Shown: piece by piece, positions 22,964 to 36,100 of the stretch | Position numbering within the stretch: position 1 is the first letter of the stretch | Layout of the letters: each line of letters begins with the position of its first letter | Source: Eutreptiella sp. 'Long Island Sound 2002' | Lineage: Eukaryota; Euglenozoa; Euglenophyceae; Eutreptiales; Eutreptiaceae | Length of the DNA: 64,000 nt | Direction: 5' to 3' | Assembly: GCA_964036045.1 (NCBI GenBank) | Contig: OZ038385.1 | Span: 36,364,063 to 36,428,062, forward strand | Translations under genes and position numbers: made by a program | The notes under the pieces: generated by a model | What the model was told of the DNA's origin: nothing | The model's input: only the letters and a program-made list of their open reading frames with translations | Database searches by the model: none

Positions 22964-22983
22964 CTAACCCTAACCCTAACCCT
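22964..22983 (+). repeat. Interstitial telomere-like repeat
   Basis: Three CCCTAA-type units in a row, inside unique sequence. A two-unit TTAGGG copy is at 44553-44567. They may be scars of repair or chance; no telomere end is present. Confidence 0.5.
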
Positions 22984-25900
22984 CCGCCTTCTGTGACAAT
23001 AAATCTGGCAGTGGGAGGATATGCAGGGCAGACAACGTGGCTGCAGCGGAGGACACGATAGCGGTTGGGATAAGCCACGCATACCACAGGCTGTGCTTCA
23101 TCTTCTTACCCAATGGCTTTGTTGATTCGTTTGGAGATGTGTGTTTTGTTCTGATATTGGTTCTCATGGTTCTACAACTTTAGCTCCTCAGATTGCAGAC
23201 ATAGACATAGCTGTGTCTGGGTGAAAAATGTACTGTGGATTATGGTTCTGGTCATAGGTGGGCCTGTGTTTGCGACGGTGTTCTGAGCTTCGAGTTTCAT
23301 GTTGATGTGAGCAATCGAAGCTTTGCATCCTCACAACCCTACCATACCTGGTCTCGCTGGCGCATTGGTGGCCTGGACTGGTCATACCTGTGGCCGGTCC
23401 CCCAAAACATCTGGCAAAATTTTGGGGGGTCGAGGGCCGAGAAGGGGCGGGGCGGGAAGTATGATGGCCACTCTGTCCATTGACCAAGGAGCAGGTGTCA
23501 GGCCCCAGAGACTGCCCATTTTTTGCGGGCAGGTGGGACCTTCCTTTGCCTCAACTGCACAATCCCACTGTAGATCCCCTTGGAAACAGCCTCAACTTGG
23601 TGCAGGTTGCAAACAGGACCCGTGATTCATGTGGGGCTCCTGGGACTTCATGCAGGAGGGCCTAGTGCAGTGGCAAGCATCCAGGCTAGTTAGTTGGTAG
23701 TTGCCACGGCAGCCGTTGCCACCGGGCCTTTCAGAATCAGGTTGGTAGACAATGGCACGTCATTCTTCAAAAAAGGGGGCTGAGGGGTAACGCTCAAAGG
23801 CAGAAAAAGAATTTCCACACGCAGCGCGAGTGTAGATTGAGTTTTCAGGGCAGGTCAGACTGCAGGCAGGAAAACCCAGCAGAATGCAAAGTGTTGCGTC
23901 CATGTGTGTTGCTAATTCATGTTTTAGTACAATGTTGGTGGTATCCAGGCATTTTGTGGTGGACAAGGGGGTCCAATAACGGGAGCTTTTTCTAGAAAGT
24001 TGTCGACAAAGGCTTCTGTTGGGTGGGAAAGATCTTGTCCATTGCTGGCTACCCTGATCAGTGGCCACAAACATGCGGGGTCCAGTGAAGGGGCAAATTG
24101 CGAAACCAGCCTCACAGTGAACCCCCACTGCATTACTCTACAACAAGACAGGCCCCAGCACGTGCAACATTGTGGAAGAAGGACAAGGCAGTAACAACAC
24201 AAATCACATAACGAAGCCGAGCATTCATCTTTCATAAACAGCAGAGCTCAGTCCCTCAATGTGCGTAAGCGACATACAACTGTGCACATACATTTACAAC
24301 AATCCCCTCCACTGTTCATCAGACTATCCAAACGAAAGAGGGTGCATTGCATTCCGCAGGTACCACATGCACAGCGCGCACGGCGCGCGCACCAAGCATT
24401 CATGAATGTCCCCGACTAGAGGCAATTTCATCCCTTGCCTTTCTTTTTTACTTTGCCCCGTGTCCCCCCCAGCTGCCTACCCATTCACGTCGAGTCTGTG
24501 TCCACTTGGATGCAGGCCTCCATACACATGGAGCTTTGATGCAGGGTAAGCACTTATGCGGCACATACTAATTAAGGCGTGACTTGTTCAAGGCACGCCG
24601 TCATGTCATATCGATGCAGTCTGTACATCTAGCGGACCTCAAACCAGGCTGGACTTTACGCACATGGCTATCACCTTGGCTCAAAAACGGAGCTTTACGT
24701 GTGGGACTGACGAAGGGAATCGCCATTCGAACCCCAAACACCCTCCCGAATTGCACGTGGCACATGATTCACTTCTAATTCGCCCACAAAAATATGCTGT
24801 CCAAGCCCAACACCCCAGATTCTCAGTGCATCGCTACTTTTGGTCACTACGAGATCCTACATTCACAACGTTGGCCACCGACTGTGCCTTCGACAAGTGC
24901 ATCTCTTGGACAGGGGTAAGGGGGCAAGGACAGTGTTGTCCCCCTTCCTGCCTGCACTTTTATACCCATTCTACCACTTTTCTAGGGTGTGTGTGGGGGG
25001 GGGGGGGGGGGCTTGAGGCTGGGTTACCTGTTGGCCGCGAACCTGTGAAATACGCCCAACGTGTCTGCGGTTCTTGGTTGATCTGACTGCACAATGCACA
25101 CTGTGCCGCGCAACCCGCACCAGAGGCACCCTCCAAAGCGTGGGAGCAGGCATCACACTGTAGCGCCAGCATCCAAATCCAAGGAATCCATGGAACAGGG
25201 ATGCTGGGGGGAGCCTGGGTAGAACCGCATGCAAATGCCCTGGGGTGGCCCAGGGCCAAGGCCACTCGGATTAGGTCTAGTGTTTTGTGATCTGGATAAT
25301 GCCTTCCACGAGGGCAAACCCCAGTACATGAGACGTTGTGCACAAGGGAGTACAAAAGGGATCACATGGTGGCGTTTGGAGGACGGGTTGAGGACCAGCA
25401 CTAGATTTTGGATGCATTGCAAAGTGCACCAGTTGGGCCAACGCTGTCCAATGTGTTTACAGCAGAGAAGAAAGATACGGAAAGAACAGAAAGAAAGCAA
25501 GAAGCTGGTCAGTGACTTGTATGTTCGGGATGGACATCCTTCTCAAGAGTACTAGAGGATGCGTCATGTCATGCTTCGGTTTGATGAAGGGACTCACTAC
25601 TATGTGCCATTCACCTGTGCCTACAGCAGCCAACCTTAGCCTTGCCGAGGCTCTACGGGATGACAACCAGGGGACGATGATCAGGGGGACGATGGTGGAG
25701 GTCATTCACTTTGTACACACGGAATCCACTGCACGCGCTCTAGGCACCACACCTAAGGGACGCGGTGCAGGATAGTATCCGGTGCCCACCACGCAACACC
25801 CATTGGCGTGGGGCGAACATGGAAATCGGAAGTGGCAGCCTCAACTTCGGAAACGGGAAAAAGGAATGCATTCCCAAGCGGCATTCTTCAGAAAGGTGCT

Positions 25901-27136
25901 CAACCCACGGCAGCCGCGGGTCAGGCACAGGCGGTGGATCGATTGGACACTGGAACGAACCGACAGAGGGTGAACTCCGGGTGGTGCTTTTGGAGAGGCA
26001 CGTGAAAGCCTTGAGGGAGTGAAATCTGGCGGTTGCATCATGTCTTGCAGTTGGGTACATCCGCACAACGGGTCAGGGTGGGGCATGATGGGTTAGACCG
26101 GGCACTTTAGGCGGGTTAGGGACGGTTGCGTCAGGTCACTGAGTGGAGGCCGGACTGATGGCCAGTATGGGCCTTCACCGGGGGGCGGGGGGGGGGGGGG
26201 GGAGGCTGCCACTCAAAAAGAGCATTGGTGCAGCAGCGGCTGTCCACGAATTGCCAACTGCTGCCGGGGACACATCAATGATCACCGGCTGGCTGCCGCC
26301 CCTGTTAACCATCAACCGCTGTCAAAGGCCATCAGTTGACCGCCGGCTGTGGTCCACTCACAAACTACCAAATGGGGTAGTCCGTAACAAGCGGTCCTTA
26401 GGACCCCCCCCAAAAAAAAACAGAAAGCCACTCCTTAAGGCCAAGTCAGGTTTGGGACTGATGGTATATGAAGAGATGCATGGTCATGTAACACATGGAA
26501 GGGCAGGGCCCGGCTGCTTGAGCCAGGGTGTCGCACCGCTCAGTCCTTCTGCTCCTTCACCTTGTACACCTTGTTCAGTGTCGACACCTGTGCAGAGCAG
26601 AAGCGACAATGCGACGCGTTCCGATAGGACACATCCGCGTCTGCAGTACTCCCGGGAAGTACTCGACGACACGCGACACCCAGTATTACGGGTGACACGC
26701 TGGGGCACTGCGTTATTGGCAGTTTTGCTGAATACTCCGCAATGAACCGATGCTCAGCAACTATCAGCAATATGATGACACTTCAACCATCACTCAACAA
26801 TGACGAGCAACACTCATACTCCCCAGCACTACCCAGTACTACTCAGTAGCACTCAGCAGTATTTAGCGCCCCTGAAAACCCAGCAGTACTCAGGAATACT
26901 CAGGGCTACTTGACAACAAACCGTAACTATTTGCACCGCTACCGCAACAAACGATTGGTTCACGATGGGGACTAATCTTCGTGCTTCGCTCTGACATTTG
27001 GGTCCGACAAGAATGCGTACTTCCAAACGGAAGGACAGCGAATTGTACAGCAACACGTTGTACTGCTGAGGAAAACAGTGCAGCGCTGAATGTCATAAGT
27101 GTTGCTGCGCACTCCCCCTGTGCACTGAGACCCATG

Positions 27137-27452
27137 TCACCGCCGCACCTGCTCAACGAAGGCTTGGTTCTCTTTCATGAAATTCCTCTTCGCTCTCGCC
27201 TCGCGAGCCTCCTTCAGCCGCTCCTGCGTCACAGGGGCGAGCTGCCGGTCCAGCTTCGTGGTGCCCTCGGGGGTGAAATACTTGGGCAGAGACCCGTGGA
27301 CTTCGTACCTCCACTGCATCTCCTGCGTGTCAATGCAGAGGATGCCTGACAGCAGCTTGCCGTAGCTCGTGCTGGTGAAAGACACGACAAATTGCGAGCC
27401 CTTGGCTTCCGCAGGGGCGCCATTGGAGGACTGCGACTGCCCCCTTCTGTCC
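27137..27452 (-). CDS. CFAP47: CFAP47 last exon and stop codon
   Basis: After TGTGCAG it reads DRRGQSQSSNGAPAEAKGSQ, then FVVSFTSTSYGKLLSGILCI and MQWRYEVHGSLPKYFTPEG, the last ASH strands. The C-terminus KRNFMKENQAFVEQVRR and TGA resembles the RNF..EN end of animal CFAP47. Confidence 0.9.
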
Positions 27453-30101
27453 CTGCACATACAGGTGAAGGTACAGGCACAGGCGCAGCACGGCCACCGG
27501 CGCAGGCACAAGAACAGGCATAGGCACAATGCACAAGTACAATGCAGGGGCACACTGCGTCTGTGCATCACATGGGTACATGCAGAAGCACATACCCCAG
27601 TACAGGCACAAGTACAGGCACAGGAACCCCGGGACATGCACAAGTACTCCTTCAAGGTACCGCCCGCTGTCTTCCAGCCCCCGGATGCACTGGGTCCGTG
27701 CATGGGTGAGGCAGTGAAGATGGGCACGGGCACAAGCACATGTGCAGCAACAGGAACAATGCACAGGCGCGATGCACAAATACAGTGGGGGGGGGGGGGG
27801 CAAGTTTGCCAGGGGACAATGTCGACGGGGATAATCTCGCAAGGGGACAGTTTCGCCACCTCCAGGAGTCCTGAAGCTTGCTGTTATTCCCTGGTGGGCT
27901 CTGGATGGTTCCTCTTATTTCCACGTAGGCACTTTCACAATCCTGGGCAACACGGCCTTCCAATGCCTTCCAGTCACACAACCCACTCCATGTTGCAAAA
28001 AACACATCTCTGAACCTTCCCTCCGCCTGGTGCACTGCTGCACATTTCTGAATTCTCAGTACGCACCTGCATCAGAATTTGCACACGCGAGATTGGGGGG
28101 GGGTGGGGATTTCGCCGCTTTTCAAAAAATTCCCCTTGAAATTCTCCGCTCCCGAAATTTCCCCTCCTCAAATTGTCCCCTCCCCTGTACCGGCACAAGC
28201 ACCGGCACAAGCGCAGGGAGAGGCACAGGCGCAGGAACGATGTGCGGGTGCAGGTGATGTGACATCGGCAGAGGCTAGCAGGTGCCGGCACTGTCAAAAA
28301 TGTTGCTTGTGGGCCACGGCTGTGGCGGATGCAAAGGCGCAGACGTGTGCGTGTGCGCGCCCACACACAATGCAAGCACGCCAACATGCGAATACGCCCT
28401 GCAGTTGGCACGAGGAATCACGCACACACAAAGAGAGACAGAGAGAGGGAGAGAGAGGGAGAGGGAGGGAGGGAGGGAGGGAGAGATTGCTAGAGGTGAG
28501 GGAACAAAAGGATAAGAAAAGAGTGCGCGCGTGGGCACGCATGCAAAGTCGCAGAATCACGGCTGCCCCATGGCGGATATACCCGTGACATTCCGCCAAT
28601 GCAGTCATTTTTTTTTTTTGCCAAACGCCCTGCTTTTGTGTATTGCACAGACCACCCCTTTGGCTTCAGTGCACTGATGCGGGCAGCTTGTGGCAGGCGT
28701 ACCATGTGGTGTGGAGGGTTGTAGAACACTGCACAACTTGTAAAGCGTTTGGCATGTTTGGAAAACGGTGGGGAGTTAGAGGACTGTAGGGGGGGCCTAA
28801 AGAGTTGCAGACAATTGAAGATGGCACCAGGGCTACTGAAGGTTGTATGGAACAGGCTATTGCTGAAGGACCCGGGGGGAAGGGGGGGGGGGTTATTTGG
28901 GGCCCTGGCCAGCCCCGGCTGACCCGCCCACCCACCCACATCAGAAAAATCACCTCGAAGAGGGTTGTTAGATCAAGCGCAGGTGCGGACGCCGTATACC
29001 CCCCTTCTGGGGGGTCATTCGCGTAGGATACCCCGAGGTATGGTACCGGATGTTTCATCCCTTGTACCATCATTTTGGGAGAGAAAATGATCCCCCAATG
29101 AATTTTTCGATTTTGACCACCCTAACCCCCCTGTACCTGGGTACCGCTTTTTTAGGGGGTGGGTGGGGGGGTCAAAACTTCTTTGCGGATTGCAGCTCTT
29201 GTGTGGGGATTTGGACCTGGGTACTGAGCAACTTTTTTCTTGTATATGGACCCCCTAACCCATGGCGGGGGCTCCAGATCCCAACTCTGGGTACCACCAG
29301 TCCCCCTCCCCGCATTTGGCCCCTTGCCTGTGAGGACTTTGGTGTTTTCACGCTGGTTTGGCTGCTTAGTGGCACCTCAAAATTTTTTCAAACCTTGAGT
29401 TTTTCTGAAACCTGTCTATCGGCCCTGGGATTCATTTGGGTGATCATTTGGTGACAATACGGGCACTCTAGCACCCATGGGGTCCTACATAGTAGCCGCT
29501 AGGCCTATTCAGCCCAAGCCATGGGCCCCCCAAAAGCCTCAAAATTGCTGTTGCACAGGCTGTTTATTGACACCTAAAATTTTTTCAAATTTTGAATTTT
29601 TCTGAAACCTGTCTGTCGGCCGTGGGATGGGTTTGGGTGATCATTTGTGACAATACGGGTGCTCTAGCACCCATGGGGTCCCACTTAGTGGCTAGTAGGC
29701 CCCCGTAGCCAGGGCCAGCACACTGGGTCAGTGTTTCTCCCTTGATGCTCATTAGGGTTCCCGGTCCAATTTCTCATTTATGTGCAGACACGGTAGCTGC
29801 CTGTTGACAAAAACAGGCAGCAAGCAGCACCAGCACCATCCAAAACAGACGAAGTTCTTAAACATGTCGTCAGTACACCATGCAAACCCGGGTGTTTCAA
29901 AAAGCCCTGTGGCTTTCCAAATATACCCCACATACCCCTCCCTACCTACAGGACACTCATTGGGCACAAATGAGGCAATAAGGGCTCCGACCCCCCAAAA
30001 CGCTCCGAGTTGGCATATTCAGCAACGTCTGAAAACTAGCAAGCAAACATAAACATCTACAAAATATGGCAACAACAACAAGAACAAGAACAAGAACAAT
30101 G

Positions 30102-30141
<40 letters not shown>

Positions 30142-33100
30142 CCATAACCATTTCAGTCTGAGATTTCGCTTGGGTACCATCCTGCCCGGAGGCTTCATCT
30201 ATTTACATTGGGGAGAAACACACATGCACTCACATACAACCCTGCAGAATGTGTTTGTTGCCTGTGCTCTTCACTGTGTGCTGTGCATGAGAGAAGAAAT
30301 GGACCTCAGGTCATGCAGTGCTGGACCAGCTGTCAGGAGTATTTTTCTCCATTCCAGGATCATAACCTATGGTTCGCACTTCTGACATGCTGAGGAGCAA
30401 ATTTTTCAGCCTTGTGTTTGTTCTCTCTGTTATTGCTGTTTGGGCACCATTCAACTTCTGGGTGCACCGGCAGGTGTCTTTCTTTGACCTCGCACTAGTG
30501 CAGGCCTTTGATTGAGTTGCCGGGTGGGAGCCTGCCCATCATGCCTGAAAACACTGTTTCAGTACATTGGGTCAGTGTTTCTGCTTTGATCATTTTGGGG
30601 ATTCCCTGGTCCAATTTCTCATTTATCTTGTATGTATTACTACGCCCCTCTTCCCTTAAATAGGCAGTTCAGTGGCACCTGATGCGCAAACTGCATAAGC
30701 AGTTTCCCACCTCTACAGCTCAAAAATGGAAATTTTTCAAAGTTTTTTTCTGATATTCTGACCATTCAAAATGATCAAAAAACATATGTCAAGCATGTTT
30801 TACCCTCTTTATGTTTTTTTCACCCTATTTGGGTGTATGGAGGGGGGTGAGACCTAATTAGATTGAATGAGATTGATTGAAAAACAGACAGACGGTGCTG
30901 CAAAAATTGCAAACTAGAGGCAATGCACTCCACTGTCAGGCATAAGTGCATCTTTATTCTCTATGCCTGACCTGGTTAAACCTCTTGACACACCTGTGTC
31001 TGAATCAGAAATCAAAATATCACGTCCGACAATGCAGTCGAACAGTGTATGGAGAGGGGGGGGGGGGGGGGGGGCTCCCAAGGGGGTTGGGGCACATCCT
31101 GCTTAAGCAGTTTTCCACCCTCGACAGCTGAAAAATGGAAATTTCCGAAACCCATTTTTTTTGTGTTCTGACTGGTTCTGACCATTCACAATGATCAAAT
31201 ATCCTGTGTAAAGCATGTTTTAGACCTTCTTTATGTGTTTTTCACCCTGTTTGGGTGGTTTGATGGGGGCAAGGGGCTGCGTCGCAACTTGGTTATCAGC
31301 TTTCCACCCTTGGCAATCAAAAAATGTAAATTTCCGAAACTAATTTTTTTTTCAAAATTCTTATGTCACGCATGTTAAGACCCTGTTCATGTGTTTTTCA
31401 CCCTATTTGGGTGTTTGAAAAAGGGGGGGGGGGCTTGAGGCGGCTTCGAAGGGGCTGGGGGACAACCTACTCATGCAGTTTCCCACCTTCGGCAGCTCAA
31501 AAATGGAAATTTTCGAAACCGATTTTTGTGATATTCTGACCATTCACAATGATCAAATATCCTATTTCAAGCATGTTTTAGCCCCTCTTTATGTGTTTTT
31601 CTCCCTTGTTGGGTGTTTGCACGGGGGTGGGGGGCTTCTGAGTAATTTTGTGACTACCTGACTGATGGACTGGCTGTGCTCCTTCCTCTTCGAGGTGCCT
31701 TGCCGACAGGCAACAGAATGTTTCTCAGGTCAAAAATGAAATTTATCAAAGGGGCCGGAAATTTGAGGCCGATTTCAGGTACACAAACTTTTTTTTGGCC
31801 TCTGAACCCCCCCCCCCTTCTCCTTAAGCAATAGCCTGGTATGGAAGCCACACAGTTGAGGAGGATTGTGTGGCCGAGATAGACAGAGCAAGGAAACTAC
31901 GGGACACGGCGCACGGGAACAGTCATGGGGACCTTTGCATTCCCATGATGACGCCTTTCGTGGGCATCACCGTGAATTCCGACGGGGTCTCGGGGGTGAA
32001 GTATGCCGTGAAGGGGTCGTTGCTGGGGAAGATGTTCGTCAGGTGGAACGACACAGACTCGGTGCGGCCTAACGGGGCCTCGATTTGGATGATGTCGTCG
32101 GGGTCGGGGGGCAGGGCCTCCAGGTCGACATCGTACCGCCACATGCCCCCGGTCGCCTTGCGGATCACCAGCCCCACCGTGACGCTAAACGGGCGCAGCG
32201 GAATAAAGTTGACGCTATAGAATAAGTGCTGCTTGGCCATCTCCGGATCTATGGTCTTTGGGGAAGAGCCGCTGTTCATGTACCGCTGGTAGTCCTCGAA
32301 GGCCGTCCTCTCGGTGGTGACGGCCCTGCAGCCGCGTGGGAAGTGGTGGTGAACCGTAAGAGTGCAGTGGGCCACAGTTGTGGGGGGCGGGGGGGGTTGG
32401 CACAAGGCCATGGTGTTGGTTTGTTTGCCTTTGGCAGCGCGTATTGGCCTCTCGCCCTTGCACTCTTGCATTCTGCCCCTCGGTGAGTGGGAACGTGCTT
32501 TGGTTACGGTGGGCAGGCTTTCACTTGGGGGGTGGGGTGGGTCGATAGAGCCCCCTGGCTAGACCCCCCCAAACAGGGCTCAACCCCCCAAACCCCCCAA
32601 AACCAACCTCGGGACCTTCGTGGTTGGAATGGCGGTGGTATTTGTGTTGAAGGACACTTGGTCCCCGGTCAGGCATGCCGGCACTGTTCCCTCCAACACC
32701 ACGAGCGGTGCAGGCACAGGGCGCAAGGACCCCACAGGCAGTGGAGCCGGCCAGAACAACATTCCGGTCGCCGACGCCACGGGGTCTGTGCTGACTCTGG
32801 CGGAGGGAAAAGGGGGGGGTATCGCACTCCAATGGTTCCCCGTCAAGAATTTCCGTGAATGGCTGCGGGCGCTTATCCAGATCCGGGTCCGGAGCCGCCG
32901 GTTTAACGGAAACCTGCCCAAGGAGCAGTGGGGACTTTCGGCGTCCCTCGTCTGCCAGGCTATCCGCTCGTTCATTCCCTCAGATCCCTATGTGCGAGGG
33001 GATATGCAACCAGTGTACCTCTGATCCTATGGCGTCTAGTAGTTCCAGCACCTGTGTCCCGGGGGGGGGGGGGGGGCGTATATGCCCCGCGGACCCGGGG

Positions 33101-36100
33101 AAGAGGGGGGGGGGGTCTTCTGTCAGGGGCCTTGATTTTGGCCATTTTTTGGCAAAAATATTTTGCAATTTTTTTTCATCAAAAAGGGAGGGGGGGGGGT
33201 GATGACCACTGACACCCCTTGACACGCTGATGTCGAAAATGCCACATTCATTTTTCTTGTTTTTTGGTCCCCATGTCGGTCCCATGCAGACCGCCTGCCC
33301 CTGTAATGGCCTGACAGAAAAGCCCCACCCCCCCTGGGGGGGGGGGGGGTTGAAGAAAGGACTCATATGAACCCTTCCCCCCCCCCCTTTGGTGCGATTT
33401 TCCACCCGCCTCGAGAGCAAGCAGTCACCAGCGATACCTCTCGATGGAGGTCCGGTGCTGCGCGTCCTTTGGGATGACCATTTCCAGGGTAAAGTTCTCC
33501 TGGTCGATGGCCTGGTCCAGTTGGTCCAGATGCAGCGGCAGGATCTGCCGCGTCTCCTTCCGCGCGGCGCACACAAACTTGAATGCGGTCTTCACGGAGG
33601 AGGCCTCGGCCACCCCCAAAATGGGGAACTCCCACTCCAGGGGCTCGTTCTGCCCCATCAACTGAATGGTCACCACCGCCCGGTGCTCCGCGATCACTTT
33701 CGGCGAGTAGCTGACGGAGACCTACAAACATGTGCACTGCCATGCGTGTCAGCGACAAATGACAAGGGCACAGCCAACCACTGCAGCACAGCCGACTCCC
33801 GCTGCATGAGTGCCAGAACAACATTCCGGTCGCCGACGCCACGGGGTCTGTGCTGACTCTGGCGGAGGGAAGGGGGGGGGCATCGCACTCCAATGGTTCC
33901 CCGTCAAGAATTTCCGTGAATGGCTGCGGGCGCTCATCCAGATCCGGGTCCGGAGCTGCCAGTTTAATGTGCCCATGGAGCAGTGGGGACTTTCGGCGTC
34001 CCTCGTCTGCCAGGCTATCCGCTCGCTCATTCCCTCTGGGAAGGTCCTGTAGTGTTCCGTGGGGGCTGGCTGGGAACTGTGTGGGTAGATGTGTACTTAT
34101 ACGTGTATGCCTGCACACACATATGCGCCCATAGACGAACACACGTAGTTGTGCATGACCATTGCATGCCTGTGTGCGTATACCTGCGTGTGAGGTATCG
34201 TGCACGTCACGTATGCAAAATACACGAACACAGAGGCCATGTCTACAAGGGGAGTCCCCGATGTGACCCTCCATTCCAACATGCCACTGTGTCCGGACGC
34301 CGTGCACAGCGTATAGACGACACAGTGTGCAGTTTGTAGCCAAATTTTTTTGTGCACGTGTTCACCTGAGTACAGTCCGTAGACACCATCAATGAGGTGA
34401 CGTGAACCGTGTTGCAGGCTGCAGACACTGTGCAGATGTTCTGGATAGGAAGAGACAATTAAGGAGGGTTGCATAGGTCCTTGTACACGCATCCAGCAGG
34501 GGGGGGGGGATTGCGTTCAGGGAGGGTCCAATCCAATTGCGAAAAATTGCGAAAAAAAGTTGCGAAAAATTGCGGTGCCGCAAACCTCCCGATTCCTCAA
34601 AGAGTAACACTTCTGCACAGGTGGCTCAGAATGCTTCTGTGTCTGTTCAAACAAAAAAATTGCGGGAAACTGCAGGAAATTGCGAAAAATTGCGGACCGC
34701 AAACCCCCCCCCCCCGCGCGTGCCCGCGCTGCATCCAGTCTTCAGACACTACGGGCAATTTGTAGACACTGTGGGCGGTTTGTAGGCGCTGTGCACTCTT
34801 AGGCGGCCGAAGCAGGTACGCTTTTGTACCGGGGTGTCTGCAAATTAGGTATAGGTAATTTGCCCGATTTGCCTACTTTTTTTAACCACAAAATTTGACT
34901 ACTCAGTTTTTTGGCCTAATCACCCACAAAATTGCATCATTTTCCTCCAAAAAAGGTCTCACAATTTTTGCTATTTTACCCACTTTTCTGTAAAATGCAC
35001 CATATTTTGGGGGTTCTTGAACTAGAAAACCTTGCTTTTTGTTGTTCTCCTCTCCATGCTTTTTTCTCCTACCTTAAAAATGCACTTTTTACGCCGGTGG
35101 TTTCCAAAATGCTGTAAAAGGGTACCATTTTCCTATTCGTATTGCGAGGCCTCGCAATACGAGACATGAAACAATGTAATTCCTTGCAATTACACACAGC
35201 TTCAGATCATTCAGAAACAAGCAAAAACAGAATGCAGAGTATCAATACATTCTGTGCGTCGACACGTGAGGCTTTCGGAATGCGAGGCCTCGCAATACTG
35301 ACTGCTGCCTTAGGGTCAGTATAATCGTCATCTCCAGATGACGCTTCTGAAAACAGAGCGGAAATGGCGAATTGCCTAATCTGGAATGCGAGGCCTCGCA
35401 ATGCGAGACGACATATCACGAAAAACAGGGCTGCAACGCCCTTTAGGGCTTCTTCTTCTTCTTCAATCCCGCGGCCAACATCTTACTCCTCGACGTCGAT
35501 CCCACTGCTGTTCCGAGATCCGGAAGGCTCAGCGTCCTCTTCACTCCCTGGGGCTGCGTCAGGGTCATCAGCTTCGGCTCCGCTGCCGCCTTGGTCTTCG
35601 GCTTTTTCGGCTTAGGCGCGTGGCTCGCCTCCGGTTCGTCATCATCTGCATCGCCAGCCTGGAACGCCCGAACCTGCGTTGACTTCCGAGGAGATCGCCG
35701 ATCAGATCCTGTCAGCGGCGGGTCATTGTCATCGTCCCCAAGATCCTCCAAGTCTTCGTCTGCAACTTCTTCATGGGCATGCTGACTTGGTTCCTCTGCC
35801 GTTGACACCTCGAGACGCGCATACCCCACGTTCTCGTCCTCAACCCACATTGGCATGCCGAACTCGATCCAGAGCTCGCACTGCGCCAACCTGGTCTGGT
35901 CAATTCCCGCCTGCACACACTGTGTCACCCCGTGATGGTAGCTCCGTGCCCAATCCGATCGCTTCTGTTTGGTCAATTGCAGAGAACAAACTTGCGGAGG
36001 ATCATCCAACGCTGCCACTTTCGCCGCCATGTGCACATCGCGATCAAAGATCATGACGTTCTCCGTGCGGTCTTTGGTCCGCATCAGCGTTGCCATCCAC

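Larger units (their letters stand above)
18332..27136. other. Intergenic region between the bifunctional enzyme and CFAP47
   Basis: 8.8 kb without a recognisable host gene. It contains repeats A and B (18752-19893), a 26-bp duplicated GAGACGGCACGTCAGAACT unit (20476-20526), a Harbinger-like transposase remnant (21696-22149), an interstitial telomere-like CCCTAA block (22964-22983), and G-runs (21246-21263, 24994-25010, 26184-26200). Between 23.0 and 26.8 kb I see only unassigned unique sequence and AGTACTC-rich stretches (26815-26910). Confidence 0.55.
27453..31932 (-). other. Last CFAP47 intron, 4.5 kb
   Basis: Mostly repeats: a GGGGACAATGTCGAC block (27801-27912), ACAGGCACAGG-type degenerate repeats (27470-27760), a purine GAGGGA tract (28430-28488), a 29.4-29.7 kb repeat pair, (AAC)n (30067-30141), and a four-unit ~180-bp tandem array (30690-31645). 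Confidence 0.65.

Noticed and set aside
29957-30151. Poly-valine frame
   Set aside because: Translation of the (AAC)n microsatellite.
33363-34343. A 326-residue minus-strand frame as one gene
   Set aside because: It strings together an RNase H relic, intron sequence and the wrong frame of the CFAP47 exon 33438-33721.
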